A stretch of DNA of 64,000 bases from assembly GCF_044068625.1 (NCBI RefSeq), contig NZ_JBIPKH010000015.1, forward strand, positions 1 to 64,000. Reading direction: 5' to 3'. A program made the translations under genes and the position numbers. Positions 8,870 to 17,456 of the stretch are shown in pieces; positions within the stretch are counted from its first letter, which is position 1, and every line of letters starts with the position of its first letter. The notes below the pieces were generated by a model that was given only the letters and a program-made list of their open reading frames with translations, was not told the origin of the DNA and made no database searches. This DNA is from Desulfurivibrio sp044068625 (GTDB taxonomy: Bacteria > Desulfobacterota > Desulfobulbia > Desulfobulbales > Desulfurivibrionaceae).

Positions 8870-11800
8870 TCACGCTCCGACAAAGGCCTCGACCTCGGCG
8901 GCGAGGCCGTGGACCAGTTCCGGCGGCACCGCGCCGCTCTGGGCGAAGCTTGCGGCCCGCATCAGGAGCGTTCCCTCCTCCTGGCTGAGCACTCCTCGGG
9001 GCAGAGCCTCGCCGTAAACCCAGACTCCGACCTCCCGCGGTTCGATCGGGATAGCGCGGCCGGCCCGGTCGGCGGCGGCGGCGAGCAGGGCGGCGAGCAG
9101 CAGTTCCGCCGCGCTTTCCGTAAGCTGCTGGTCGAGGAGCAGCCGGGCGGCTCGCAGCTTTTCCGCCGCCCGGAGGGCGAGCAGCGAGCGGCCGCTGCCG
9201 GTGGGCTCGGGGGTCGCGTCGTAATAGGAAGGGGCCGCGGCAAGCGGCGAGGCGGCCCCCAGCCGGGCGAGTCCCTGGACCGCCAACCGGTCGAGGAGTG
9301 CCACCGCCACCGTTGCCGACAGCCGGGCTGCCAGCCGGTCGTCGTCGGGCTCCACCCGGTCGATGACCGCCACCAGCCCGCCGCCGGCGCCGTAGATTCG
9401 CTCGAGTCGGGCGCCGAAGGTTTGCTGCAGCTCCTCGATAACGCGGCTGATCGCCGCTTCGATGCCGGTCGCCGCCGGTGCCGCCGTCTTTTCGGCGGCA
9501 CCGGCCGGCTCGGTTGCGGTCTGGTCTTCCGTCTCCTCGCCGACCGCCGCTTCCTTGTCGTCGGCCGGCTGCTCCGGCTCGGCCAGGTTGTCGATCAGGG
9601 TGTCGAGGAGCTTCTTCGACACCCCGACCACATCCTCGGATGCCTCCTCGCCCACCACGTGGTCGAACAGCTGCTGCTTGCCGCGCACCAGGGCGAGAAC
9701 CTGTTCCTCGTAGGAATCGGCCGCCACCATGGTGATGATCTGCACGGTGCGGGTCTGGCCGAGGCGGTGCACCCGGGCGTTGCGCTGCTCGAGCACCGCC
9801 GGGTTCCAGGGTACGTCGAGATTGACCAGTACCGAGGCCGCCTGCAGGTTGAGGCCGACGCCGCCGGCATCGGTGGAGATGAAGACCTGCACCGCGTCGT
9901 CGTCGCGGAAGCGGTCCATGAGGGCACCCCGCCGGGCGGTGGGTACGCCGCCGTGCAGCCGTACGTAGCCGAGACCCATCTTGCGCAGCCGATCCTCCAC
10001 CAGGCGGGTCATCTGTTCCCACTGGGAAAAGACCACCGCCTTGAGCCCGGACTGCAGGCAGAGCTCGTCAAGCAGGGCGGTCAGCTCGTCGAGTTTCGGC
10101 GAACCCTTGGTCTCCTTGTCGACCAGTCCGGCGGCGTTGCAGGCCATGCGCGCCTGCTGCAGGGCGGCGAGCAGCCGGTTCCGTTCGGTGGGGGTGAGCG
10201 GCCGCTTACGGGCGATCCGGGCGAGGCGGCCGGCCCTGGCCAGTCCCTCGTCGTGCAGGTCGCGCTGGCGGGCGGTCAGCGCCACGTCAAGTTGCTGGAC
10301 GATGCGTTCCGGCAACTGGTCGCGCACCAGGCGCCGGTCGCGGCGCAGCATGACCGGTGCCAGCCGCCGGCGGAGCACCGACAGGTTGCGGTAGCCGAGC
10401 ACCTTGCCGCGGGCATCGGTGACGTGGAAATCGACCAGGTAGCGCCAGAGCGGCCCGAGAACCCCGGGGTCCACCACCTGCATCAGGCTGTAAAGATCCT
10501 CCAGCCGGTTCTCAAGCGGCGTGCCGGTGAGCACGAAGGCGTGGCGGCTGCCGACAAGCTTCACCGCCGAGGCGATCTTGGTGCGCCAGTTCTTGAGGCG
10601 CTGGGCCTCGTCGAGAATGACGAGATCCGGCCGCATGGTGTCGTTGATCACCGCCAGATCGCGCAGCACCAGTTCGTAGTTGACGATGGAGAAGGCGGCC
10701 CGCCGCCGGTACTGGGCGCCGCGTTCCGGCGGCGGCCCCTCGATGAGCTGGACCGGCAGGCCGGTGAACCGTTCAATCTCCCGGGCCCACTGCTGCTTGA
10801 GGGAAGCCGGACAGATCACGAGCACGGTCTCCAGTCCATCCCGCTCCCGCAGCCAGGCCGCGGCGGCGATCGCCTGCAGGGTCTTGCCGAGGCCCATGTC
10901 GTCGGCCAGCAGCGCCCGGCCGCGGCCGGCCAGGAAGGCCGCCCCCTCCACCTGGTAGGGATATAGCCGGGCTCGCACGCCGGGCAGCTGGCCGCCGGAG
11001 GCGCGGATCTCGCGGCCGATGGCCTCGGCCCGCAACTGCCGGGCGGCGGCGGCCGCCAGATGGTTGGCGAAATCGACGGCATCCTCGCCGAGATGCAGGT
11101 CGGAGCGCTCTTCGACCAGCTCGACGAAACGGAAAAAATCATCGGGCAGCCGGCCGCTGAAAAAGCCGGCCGCATCGAAATAGCGGTCGCAGACGGCCGC
11201 CAGCTCGGGCCGCACCTCCGGCGCTCGGTGCAGGCGGAGGCGGGGCGCCTCGGCCACGTCCCAGGCCAGATGGACGTAAGAAAAGGGGGCCGCCTGGTCC
11301 TTGAATTTTTCGTACTCCGGGTGCTTGCGGACCCGGTGCAGCACCGCCTCGATGTGCTTGCAGGTGCCGAGCCGGTTGTTGGCGAAATCGGGACAGGAAC
11401 AGAAGTTGGCCCGGCGCTTGAGGCTGCGGATGGTCACCCGGTGGTTCTGGGGAAAATGGGTGGCGGCGGCGACCGACGAGGCAAGCCAGGAGCCAAACCA
11501 GGGCTCGCCGCTCGCCGGCTGCACCTCCACTTCGGCCAGGCCCCGCTTGGTGCGCTCGGCAATGGCAATGTCGGCGGCCCCGAGCAGGGTGCGGTCGGTC
11601 TGCCGGCGGTCGGCGTGGGCCTGGAGGGCCGCCACCTGGTGGCGGCAGACCGGGCTGCCGTCCGACGGGGCGCAGTCGCAGGCAAAGGACAACCGCCCGT
11701 TCGCGTAGACGATCCGCACCGCAAGCGGCCCGCCGCTTGCGTCGTCCTCGACGGTGGCAAGCAGGGTATCGTCCGCGCAATCGACCTCGAGCACCCGGTG

Positions 11801-12016
11801 TTCCTTGAAGGCGGCCAGCCCCAGGCGGAACTGCTGCTCGTCGCAGAGCCGCCGCAGCTCTTCGCCGTCCAGGAGGAAGGGGTCCCGCCGCGCATTACCG
11901 GCCGATCCGGCCGGTTCGGGCGTGGGCTGAACCTTTGGGAGGGCAGCGCGGCCGGCTTTTGTTCGTCCGCAGCCGCGCTCCGGCCGCAGCGGCGTGGTTT
12001 TCTGGCTTTTTTTCAT
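8870..12016 (-). CDS. SWIM zinc-finger SNF2/HepA-type helicase adjoining Wadjet
   Basis: About 1048 residues. Two Cys/His clusters precede the motor: a SWIM-like CDC-CRH cluster near residues 108-122 and a canonical SWIM finger CSCPDF-CKH near 205-222. The SNF2 motor follows with ADDMGLGKT (motif I, near 372), ILDEAQRLKN (motif II, near 465), LTGTPLENRLEDL (motif III), and STDAGGVGLNLQ and HRLGQ (motifs V and VI, near 713-750), so all ATPase motifs look intact. The last 200 or so residues are Ala/Leu-rich helical sequence that I cannot assign. ATG at 12016 is preferred over TTG at 12040. It is the first gene of the minus-strand unit that continues into jetABCD. SNF2 ATPases translocate on DNA and occur in other defence systems (e.g. 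DISARM drmD), so a DNA-remodelling role alongside Wadjet is an inference. Confidence 0.88.
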   Translation of the reverse strand: MKKSQKTTPLRPERGCGRTKAGRAALPKVQPTPEPAGSAGNARRDPFLLDGEELRRLCDEQQFRLGLAAFKEHRVLEVDCADDTLLATVEDDASGGPLAVRIVYANGRLSFACDCAPSDGSPVCRHQVAALQAHADRRQTDRTLLGAADIAIAERTKRGLAEVEVQPASGEPWFGSWLASSVAAATHFPQNHRVTIRSLKRRANFCSCPDFANNRLGTCKHIEAVLHRVRKHPEYEKFKDQAAPFSYVHLAWDVAEAPRLRLHRAPEVRPELAAVCDRYFDAAGFFSGRLPDDFFRFVELVEERSDLHLGEDAVDFANHLAAAAARQLRAEAIGREIRASGGQLPGVRARLYPYQVEGAAFLAGRGRALLADDMGLGKTLQAIAAAAWLRERDGLETVLVICPASLKQQWAREIERFTGLPVQLIEGPPPERGAQYRRRAAFSIVNYELVLRDLAVINDTMRPDLVILDEAQRLKNWRTKIASAVKLVGSRHAFVLTGTPLENRLEDLYSLMQVVDPGVLGPLWRYLVDFHVTDARGKVLGYRNLSVLRRRLAPVMLRRDRRLVRDQLPERIVQQLDVALTARQRDLHDEGLARAGRLARIARKRPLTPTERNRLLAALQQARMACNAAGLVDKETKGSPKLDELTALLDELCLQSGLKAVVFSQWEQMTRLVEDRLRKMGLGYVRLHGGVPTARRGALMDRFRDDDAVQVFISTDAGGVGLNLQAASVLVNLDVPWNPAVLEQRNARVHRLGQTRTVQIITMVAADSYEEQVLALVRGKQQLFDHVVGEEASEDVVGVSKKLLDTLIDNLAEPEQPADDKEAAVGEETEDQTATEPAGAAEKTAAPAATGIEAAISRVIEELQQTFGARLERIYGAGGGLVAVIDRVEPDDDRLAARLSATVAVALLDRLAVQGLARLGAASPLAAAPSYYDATPEPTGSGRSLLALRAAEKLRAARLLLDQQLTESAAELLLAALLAAAADRAGRAIPIEPREVGVWVYGEALPRGVLSQEEGTLLMRAASFAQSGAVPPELVHGLAAEVEAFVGA

Positions 12017-12076
12017 TTTGACCGGCTCGCTCTTTTGCAAAAGAAGGGATTAGTGCCGTTTCCGGGATCAATGCTG

Positions 12077-12135
12077 TGAAAACTCATCAAGTACCCCGAA
12101 CCCCGATGCAGGTCAATGAATAATCAGAGTTTTCA
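12077..12135. repeat. inverted repeat in divergent promoter region
   Basis: TGAAAACTC (12077-12085) is repeated as GAGTTTTCA (12127-12135), with partial similarity extending on both sides. The pair lies between the start of the helicase-Wadjet unit (leftward) and the small frame and Fic gene (rightward), where an operator would be expected. It could also be the ends of a short mobile remnant. Confidence 0.4.
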
Positions 12136-12275
12136 TGCCCATCATTTTCAGCCTACCGCACGACTTCGAGGCCAGGGTAGCGGCGGAGTTTAACCGGATG
12201 ATCGAAGGGACAGCGAAGCTTAACAAAGGAATCAGCGAGGCGGGAGCGGAATCGTCGGACGATGAAACCCGTTGA
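12135..12275 (+). CDS. possible 46-residue small protein
   Basis: A short open frame beginning MPIIFSLPHDFEAR and ending SSDDETR at TGA 12273-12275. It is acidic at the C-terminus and shows no family I recognise. Its start codon overlaps one arm of the inverted repeat, and no clear ribosome site is present. It may be a genuine leader or antitoxin-like peptide upstream of the Fic gene, a remnant of a longer gene, or chance. Confidence 0.25.
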   Translation: MPIIFSLPHDFEARVAAEFNRMIEGTAKLNKGISEAGAESSDDETR

Positions 12276-12366
12276 ACATATTATCCGGCCATGTTCTATA
12301 CATGAGGCAGACAACATGCATACAAAAACCGATTTCTCTATACATGTTTTTTCGATATGACAAGGT

Positions 12367-13455
12367 ATGGCCATGATTGAAATTCCGCCTTTACACCACC
12401 TGCCGCCTGGTCGTTTCGAGACGGCCGCCATCTTAAAAAAAATGGCTGCCGCCAGCCGCAAACTTGCCTAACTCAAGGGAGTGGCCGCTTCCATCCCCAA
12501 TCAGGGTATACTCATCAATGCCCTGGGCATGCAGGAGGCCAAAGACAGTTCCGCCATCGAAAACATTGTCACTACCCACGCCGAGCTGTTCAAAGACGAT
12601 GCCTTTCCCGAAGGCCCTGCCAATCCGGCAACCAAGGAGGTTTTGCGCTATCGGCAGGCCCTGCGGGTCGGCTTTGAGGCCGTGCGGCAGAACGGCATCA
12701 TTACCCTTAATCATATCGAGGCGATCCAGGCGGAGCTGGAACAAAACAGCGCCGGGATGCGCAGGCTGCCCGGAACCGCACTGAAAAACGGGGCCGGCGA
12801 CACCGTTTATACCCCGCCCCAGGATCACGCCACCATCGTGGCCCTGATGCGCGACCTTGAGCGGTTCATCAACGATCCGGCAACTTTTGACGCCGACCCG
12901 CTCATCAAAATGGCCCTGATCCATCATCAGTTCGAAAGCATCCATCCGTTTTATGACGGCAATGGCCGTACCGGCCGAATCGTCAATGTCCTCTATCTGG
13001 TGAAGGAAGGGCTACTGGACATCCCGGTGCTCTACCTCAGCCGCCATATCGTCCGAACCAAAACCGACTACTACCGCCTGCTGCAAGCAGTGCGCGACCG
13101 GGACGCCTGGGAGGAATGGGTCGCCTACATGCTGACCGCTGTGGAGCAAACCGCCGGGGAAACCATCGTCACCATCCACGCCATCAAGGCCGCCCTGCTG
13201 GACGCCAAGCACCGCATCCGCAGTCAGTACAAGTTTTACAGCCAGGACCTCATCAATAACCTCTTTACCCACCCATACACCAAGATCGAATTCATCGAAC
13301 GCGATTTGAAGGTCTCCCGGCTGACCGCCACCAAGTACCTCAACGCCCTGACCGGGGGAGGTTTCCTTGAGAAACGGAAAATCGGCCGCTCAAACTACTA
13401 TATCAATCTGGCGCTTAACGCGATTTTGACGCGTGAAAACCTGGGTGGAGAGTAA
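12367..13455 (+). pseudogene. Fic family protein with in-frame stop (truncated)
   Basis: A Fic protein (AMP or other NMP transferase) whose frame is intact from ATG 12367/12373 to TAA 13453-13455, except for a TAA at 12469-12471. Homologues usually read LAELKGVAASIPNQ here, so a Glu codon appears to have become TAA. Downstream, the inhibitory motif SSAIEN ([S/T]xxxE[G/N]), the catalytic HPFYDGNGRTGR and a C-terminal winged helix are all intact. A GTG at 12481 could restart translation to give 324 residues lacking about 38 N-terminal residues. It is either a pseudogene, a shortened active form, or an assembly error. Two copies of TCTATACATG precede it (about 12294 and 12339). Confidence 0.75.
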
Positions 13456-13463
13456 ACTGAACC

Positions 13464-13667
13464 ATGGCCCCTAAAACCAGTTCCAAACTCGGCCACCGGG
13501 TGCGCAAAAGCTCGGTGGTCGATTGGCTCGTCGCGGTCGCGGCGGTCGAGCAGCACCGGGTGACGCCGGAGATCTTCTACTGTTCAAGACCAAGTCTGGC
13601 AGAGAGGTGGAGCGAAAATCTACTTGATCGATTACTTAGTCGACCCCATCTCATAAGCATTGCTTAA
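13464..13667 (+). pseudogene. fragment of a DUF4143 AAA ATPase
   Basis: The frame encodes VTPEIFY near 13558-13580, matching ITPEIFY in the ATPase at 236-1588. After a +1 shift the DNA reads LFKTKSGREVE, matching KTRAGREVDFIA of the same family, then stops. The upstream residues WLVAVAAVEQHR also align with the helix before that motif. This is therefore a short, frameshifted remnant of the C-terminal nuclease-like domain of a second DUF4143 gene, not a functional small gene. It lies between the two convergent Fic genes. Confidence 0.6.
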
Positions 13668-13694
13668 CAGTTGCCATACCGAAGCCGTCTTTAC

Positions 13695-13721
13695 CAGCTA
13701 TTCGAAAAATTCGAATAGCTG
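13695..13721. repeat. 27-bp perfect palindrome
   Basis: CAGCTATTCGAA and its exact reverse complement flank an AAA loop. It sits 44 bp beyond the stop of the minus-strand Fic gene and after the DUF4143 fragment. There is no T-tract on either side, so it is a weak terminator candidate. An operator or recombination site is also possible. Confidence 0.55.
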
Positions 13722-13764
13722 CGTTACCACCCGGTTTTCACCATCACCGACATTTTGTCGCGAG

Positions 13765-14781
13765 TTATCCACCACCGTGCTGGGCCATCACCTGGCGGCC
13801 CTTGTCGGTCAGGCGGTATTTCTGTTTGCTGCTGCGCGGCTTGTCGGGGATAGTCATTTCAATCAGTCCGGCATCCAGAGCCGGGAGCAGGTAGGCCTTG
13901 CGGAAATGTTCATCGTCTTTCAACCCGAGCGCCTCTTTGAGCTGTTGCCGGGTCATCTCTCCGGCAAGAGCTGAGAGCAGTCGAACTTCCGGGGTGACTT
14001 CCGGTGCGACTTCCGGGGTCGAACTGGTCACCGTATCCAGGATCATCCACAGCATGAAGGCGATAAACGGCGCGGAATCGGTCTTTTGGGTGCTTTCCTG
14101 AATAGCCTGGTAGTACTCGGCCTGGTGCTCGAAGATCAGGCTTTCCACCGGGATGTCGGCGAACAGAGGATTCCAGCGGGCCAGAATCAGGCTCTGCCAC
14201 AGCCGCCCCATGCGGCCGTTGCCGTCGGCGAAGGGGTGGATGAATTCGAACTCGTAGTGAAAGACCGAACTGGCGATGAGCGGATGGGCGTCGGTGGCGG
14301 CCAGCCAGCCAAAGAGGTCACCCATCAGTTGCGGCACCCGGTCGGCGGGCGGGGCCATGTGGATTACCTGCTGGCCCGCCATCACCCCCACACCGCCGTG
14401 CCGATACAGCCCTGCCTCGTCGATCAGGCCGGACATCAGGATCCGGTGCGCCTCCAGCAAGTCCTTTTCCGCATCTGGCTTCCAGGTGTGGAACCGGTCG
14501 TAGGCGGCCAGGGCGTTCTTCACCTCCTGCACCTCGCGGGGCGGGGCGATCACCCGTTTGCCCTCCAGAATCGCGGTGATCTGCGCTTCGCTCAGGGTGT
14601 TGCCTTCGATGGCCAGCGAGCCGTGAATGGTGCGGATGCGGTTGATGCGCCGCAGCCGCAAGGATCTGGCCTGATCGGTGAGCACGCTCAGCCGCCCGAT
14701 GGCCTCGCTGATCGCGGCGACCCGGTTCAGGATCTCCGGGGTGATGGTGTAGGGCGGCTGGTAGGTGGAGGGCTTGCTCAT
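13765..14781 (-). CDS. Fic family protein
   Basis: 338 residues with an intact Fic core HPFADGNGRMGR near residues 190-201 and the N-terminal autoinhibitory motif SLAIEG ([S/T]xxxE[G/N]) near residue 57. A C-terminal winged-helix segment (about 280-335) would bind DNA or a partner. Fic enzymes transfer AMP (or related groups) to target proteins, and the motif on the inhibitory helix keeps them off. The ATG at 14781 overlaps the upstream ATPase stop as ATGA and is preceded by GGAGG, so the two proteins are translationally coupled. Last gene of the extended type I RM operon. Confidence 0.9.
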   Translation of the reverse strand: MSKPSTYQPPYTITPEILNRVAAISEAIGRLSVLTDQARSLRLRRINRIRTIHGSLAIEGNTLSEAQITAILEGKRVIAPPREVQEVKNALAAYDRFHTWKPDAEKDLLEAHRILMSGLIDEAGLYRHGGVGVMAGQQVIHMAPPADRVPQLMGDLFGWLAATDAHPLIASSVFHYEFEFIHPFADGNGRMGRLWQSLILARWNPLFADIPVESLIFEHQAEYYQAIQESTQKTDSAPFIAFMLWMILDTVTSSTPEVAPEVTPEVRLLSALAGEMTRQQLKEALGLKDDEHFRKAYLLPALDAGLIEMTIPDKPRSSKQKYRLTDKGRQVMAQHGGG

Positions 14782-16667
14782 GGCGCAACCTCCTCTCCTT
14801 CCGCACCAGCCGGACATTTCGTCTTGATGAACTCGAACATGGGTCGGAAGACTTCGAAGCAGGCCGGGGCCAGGGTTGGCACAACATCTTTGGCGAATGC
14901 TACTTTCTGGCCATCGCTGACAAATTTTATAAAGCCATCTGTCCGATCGGTATCGACAACAAAGTATTGATCTAAACCTGGTACGCCATGGAACAACAAC
15001 TCGATGGTCAGTAATGACTTATTGCCATAATTACCGCCGGTATGTGGGTTGATTACCTGATTGCGAATTTGCCCGTTGGCGGGCACGGGTAAAAGCATCG
15101 CGTAACTTTCATAAGCATTGTGTTTTTTCACCAAACACTGACATGGATCGGTTTGCACATTTTGTCCAAGTTGGTTCCAGTCGTTGTATGCCTCATCAAA
15201 GTCAAAAACAGAGAAAAAGGTTCGTCCTGGGTGATTTTGGTAAAGCGTATTGTCTTTAATAAGGTTGCGAAGGAATCCACAACTGAACGCATTCTGTATC
15301 TCAAAATTGCGTTCCTCGGTCGGAAAAAGTTTCGACCACGCAGTTTCAAGAATCATCTCATCGGTGATCCCCTCAGTAAACAAGACGGCTCCGGTAGTAT
15401 TCTTGAGAACGTGATGAATGTTTAACCGAGCTTCACTCTCGGAAAATGAAATTAACCCTGCAGAGAGCGACTTAATGACATCAGCTTTCCTGACCTTCTT
15501 TGAGACAACAGTAGAGCCGTCAAATTCAAACAGGTTGATGACGCTCTCATTGGCATTTGTAATGGTCGACGCGCTATGGCTGCTCATCAGCACATGGTTG
15601 TTTTTGGCGGTGGTGTCGGTGATTTCGAAGACCTGTTTGAGGAAGTCGAACTGCCATTCCGGGTGGAGGAAGGAGTCGGGCTCGTCGAGCAGGGTGATGC
15701 AGTTGCGGTCCTTGAACAGCTCGACGATGGAGTAGATATACACCGACTGGAACTGGCCGTCGCTGAAGTGGGCGATGGTGGCATCCACGCCGCCGGCCAG
15801 TTGCAGGGGGATGGTGATCTCGGCCAGCATCCCCAGGGTCTTCAGGTTGTCGAGCTGGCGAAACAGCTCCTGGGGGGTTAGGTCGGCGAATTCCTGCCGA
15901 ATTTTGGCGATATCGAAATAGAGGATGTAACGAGCTGGTTCGGAGAAATAACCCTCTGAGCGCACCGGGCTGCCGGTGGCGGTGTTGATGCAGCCATGGA
16001 GTCGGTCGAGAAAGGTTTGGGTGATCCCCTCCGGCTGCCAGTAGCGGTCGGTTTCGTCGTTGAATTCGATATCAAAACGGGAATCGGCGGCGTAGGCGGG
16101 ACGTGCCAGCACCACCTTCGCTTCTAAGGCCACAGTTTCAATGCCGAGCTTCTGGCAGATAAATTGCCGCGCCTTGCAGGTGTCGGCCTGCATCAGCAGC
16201 ACGGCCAGCAACAGCTCCTTGTAGTCCGGGCCGATGCCGATGAAATACCGCGCCGCGTCAAAATCGGCGTGCTTGATGCGTTTGCGGAAGGCCTTTTCAT
16301 ACTGCTCGACCAGCTTTGCCACCGTGTCGTTGTGGCCGGAGTAGTAGATCAGCACATTGTCCGGCAGCGGCGTCTTGCCGATGGTTTTTCGTTCCTTGCC
16401 GCCTATGGTCAGCTTTCCGGAGTTCCAGCCGAGCTCGGTGGCCTTACCGTCGATCTCGAAGCCGATGCGGTAATTGAATTCACAGGCAGCCTTGTCACGA
16501 TCGAACTCGACGATATGACGGAATATTTCGATAAGCGCCTCGAACAGGTTGGATTTACCGGTGCCGTTCTTGCCGACAAAGACATCGATAAAGCTGCTGC
16601 CGTCGAAGCTCAGGGAAAAGTCCCGAAGGTTCTTGTATTGGCCGATATAGAGCGATGTCAGACGCAT
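14778..16667 (-). CDS. AAA/ABC-type ATPase with TOPRIM domain (OLD-like)
   Basis: 629 residues. An SMC/RecF-type ATPase half holds Walker A VGKNGTGKSN (residues 31-40), a degenerate signature FSDGQFQSV (about 300), Walker B TLLDEPDSFLHPEW (about 325) and the switch MSSHSAST. It is followed by a TOPRIM-like nuclease region with LFTEGITDE (about 430) and SVFDFDEA (about 490), supplying the Glu and DxD acidic groups. This is the architecture of OLD-family and related defence nucleases (e.g. Gabija GajA, PARIS AriA-like proteins). It lies 9 bp after hsdS and overlaps fic. Its partner is probably the Fic protein, but its target is unknown. Confidence 0.82.
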   Translation of the reverse strand: MRLTSLYIGQYKNLRDFSLSFDGSSFIDVFVGKNGTGKSNLFEALIEIFRHIVEFDRDKAACEFNYRIGFEIDGKATELGWNSGKLTIGGKERKTIGKTPLPDNVLIYYSGHNDTVAKLVEQYEKAFRKRIKHADFDAARYFIGIGPDYKELLLAVLLMQADTCKARQFICQKLGIETVALEAKVVLARPAYAADSRFDIEFNDETDRYWQPEGITQTFLDRLHGCINTATGSPVRSEGYFSEPARYILYFDIAKIRQEFADLTPQELFRQLDNLKTLGMLAEITIPLQLAGGVDATIAHFSDGQFQSVYIYSIVELFKDRNCITLLDEPDSFLHPEWQFDFLKQVFEITDTTAKNNHVLMSSHSASTITNANESVINLFEFDGSTVVSKKVRKADVIKSLSAGLISFSESEARLNIHHVLKNTTGAVLFTEGITDEMILETAWSKLFPTEERNFEIQNAFSCGFLRNLIKDNTLYQNHPGRTFFSVFDFDEAYNDWNQLGQNVQTDPCQCLVKKHNAYESYAMLLPVPANGQIRNQVINPHTGGNYGNKSLLTIELLFHGVPGLDQYFVVDTDRTDGFIKFVSDGQKVAFAKDVVPTLAPACFEVFRPMFEFIKTKCPAGAEGEEVAP

Positions 16668-16676
16668 GGCATCTCC

Positions 16677-17456
16677 CTATACCTGAGCCATCACGAAGTT
16701 GAGCAGTTCTGTTTGTTGAGCAGTGGCGGCTGCGCGCAGTTTTTCCAGCTCATCGCAGCGGGCCATCAACTGATCTATGCGGGTAACGATGCGATGTTGT
16801 TCGGGGAGGGGGGGGAGCGGTGCAAATTTTTCATTCAGCACTTTGAAATGCCGGGCATATCCCCGATCTGTTAGATCAAATGATTGAATAAGACGGTAGA
16901 GAAACTTGGTTAATACAGCTTTGAATGGGCAAAGGACTTTTACTCCATCAGCTCCGATGATGAAATCAAAGTCTATGAATTTAATATTTTTTGTGTGATC
17001 ACCGAATACAATGACAGGACGATCAATGTGGAGCAACTTTGACCCATCGTCATTGTAGCCAGTAATGAAGTTTTTCCCTTGGTCAACAACGGGGAACTGC
17101 CCACTCTCTCGATAATCCTTAGTCTGGATTTGATTCGATTTGTTACCTATCCCGAAATAACATTCTGGTAGCCTCACCCACGCCCACCCCTGAGGCAGTT
17201 GATAGGGCACTTCCTCCGGTTTGATGGGCGGCAGGGGTTTGGGCTTCTTGATTTTGCCCGCCTTCACCAGCCGCTGTTTTTCGGCCTCGATCTCTTTCAG
17301 TAGTTCCGAGGCAGACGGATCCTTCGGGTCCTGGGCAACCAGCTTACCCTGCATGGCCAGAGTCAAAATCAGCTCGCGCAGTTTGGCGATACCGTCAGGA
17401 GCTGCAAAGGCAGTATCGAAATACTCTTCCAGAAGGTTGCGAATGGCCTCTGTCAT
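16677..17456 (-). CDS. hsdS: type I restriction specificity subunit HsdS, half-length
   Basis: 259 residues. The N-terminal region (IAKLRELILTLAMQGKLV) and linker (PPIKPEEVPYQLPQGWAWVRL) are typical of HsdS. One target-recognition domain follows, then one conserved spacer helix (LPPLPEQHRIVTRIDQLM) with a short tail. Standard HsdS proteins are about 400-600 residues with two target-recognition domains, so this one has only the first half. It could work as a dimer recognising a palindromic bipartite site, or be a C-terminally truncated relic. Its start overlaps rhuM by ATGA. Confidence 0.88.
   Translation of the reverse strand: MTEAIRNLLEEYFDTAFAAPDGIAKLRELILTLAMQGKLVAQDPKDPSASELLKEIEAEKQRLVKAGKIKKPKPLPPIKPEEVPYQLPQGWAWVRLPECYFGIGNKSNQIQTKDYRESGQFPVVDQGKNFITGYNDDGSKLLHIDRPVIVFGDHTKNIKFIDFDFIIGADGVKVLCPFKAVLTKFLYRLIQSFDLTDRGYARHFKVLNEKFAPLPPLPEQHRIVTRIDQLMARCDELEKLRAAATAQQTELLNFVMAQV

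Noticed and set aside
8735..10966. 743-codon plus-strand frame opposite the helicase
   Set aside because: Antisense shadow of the SNF2 gene with Arg/Gly-biased sequence and no domain.
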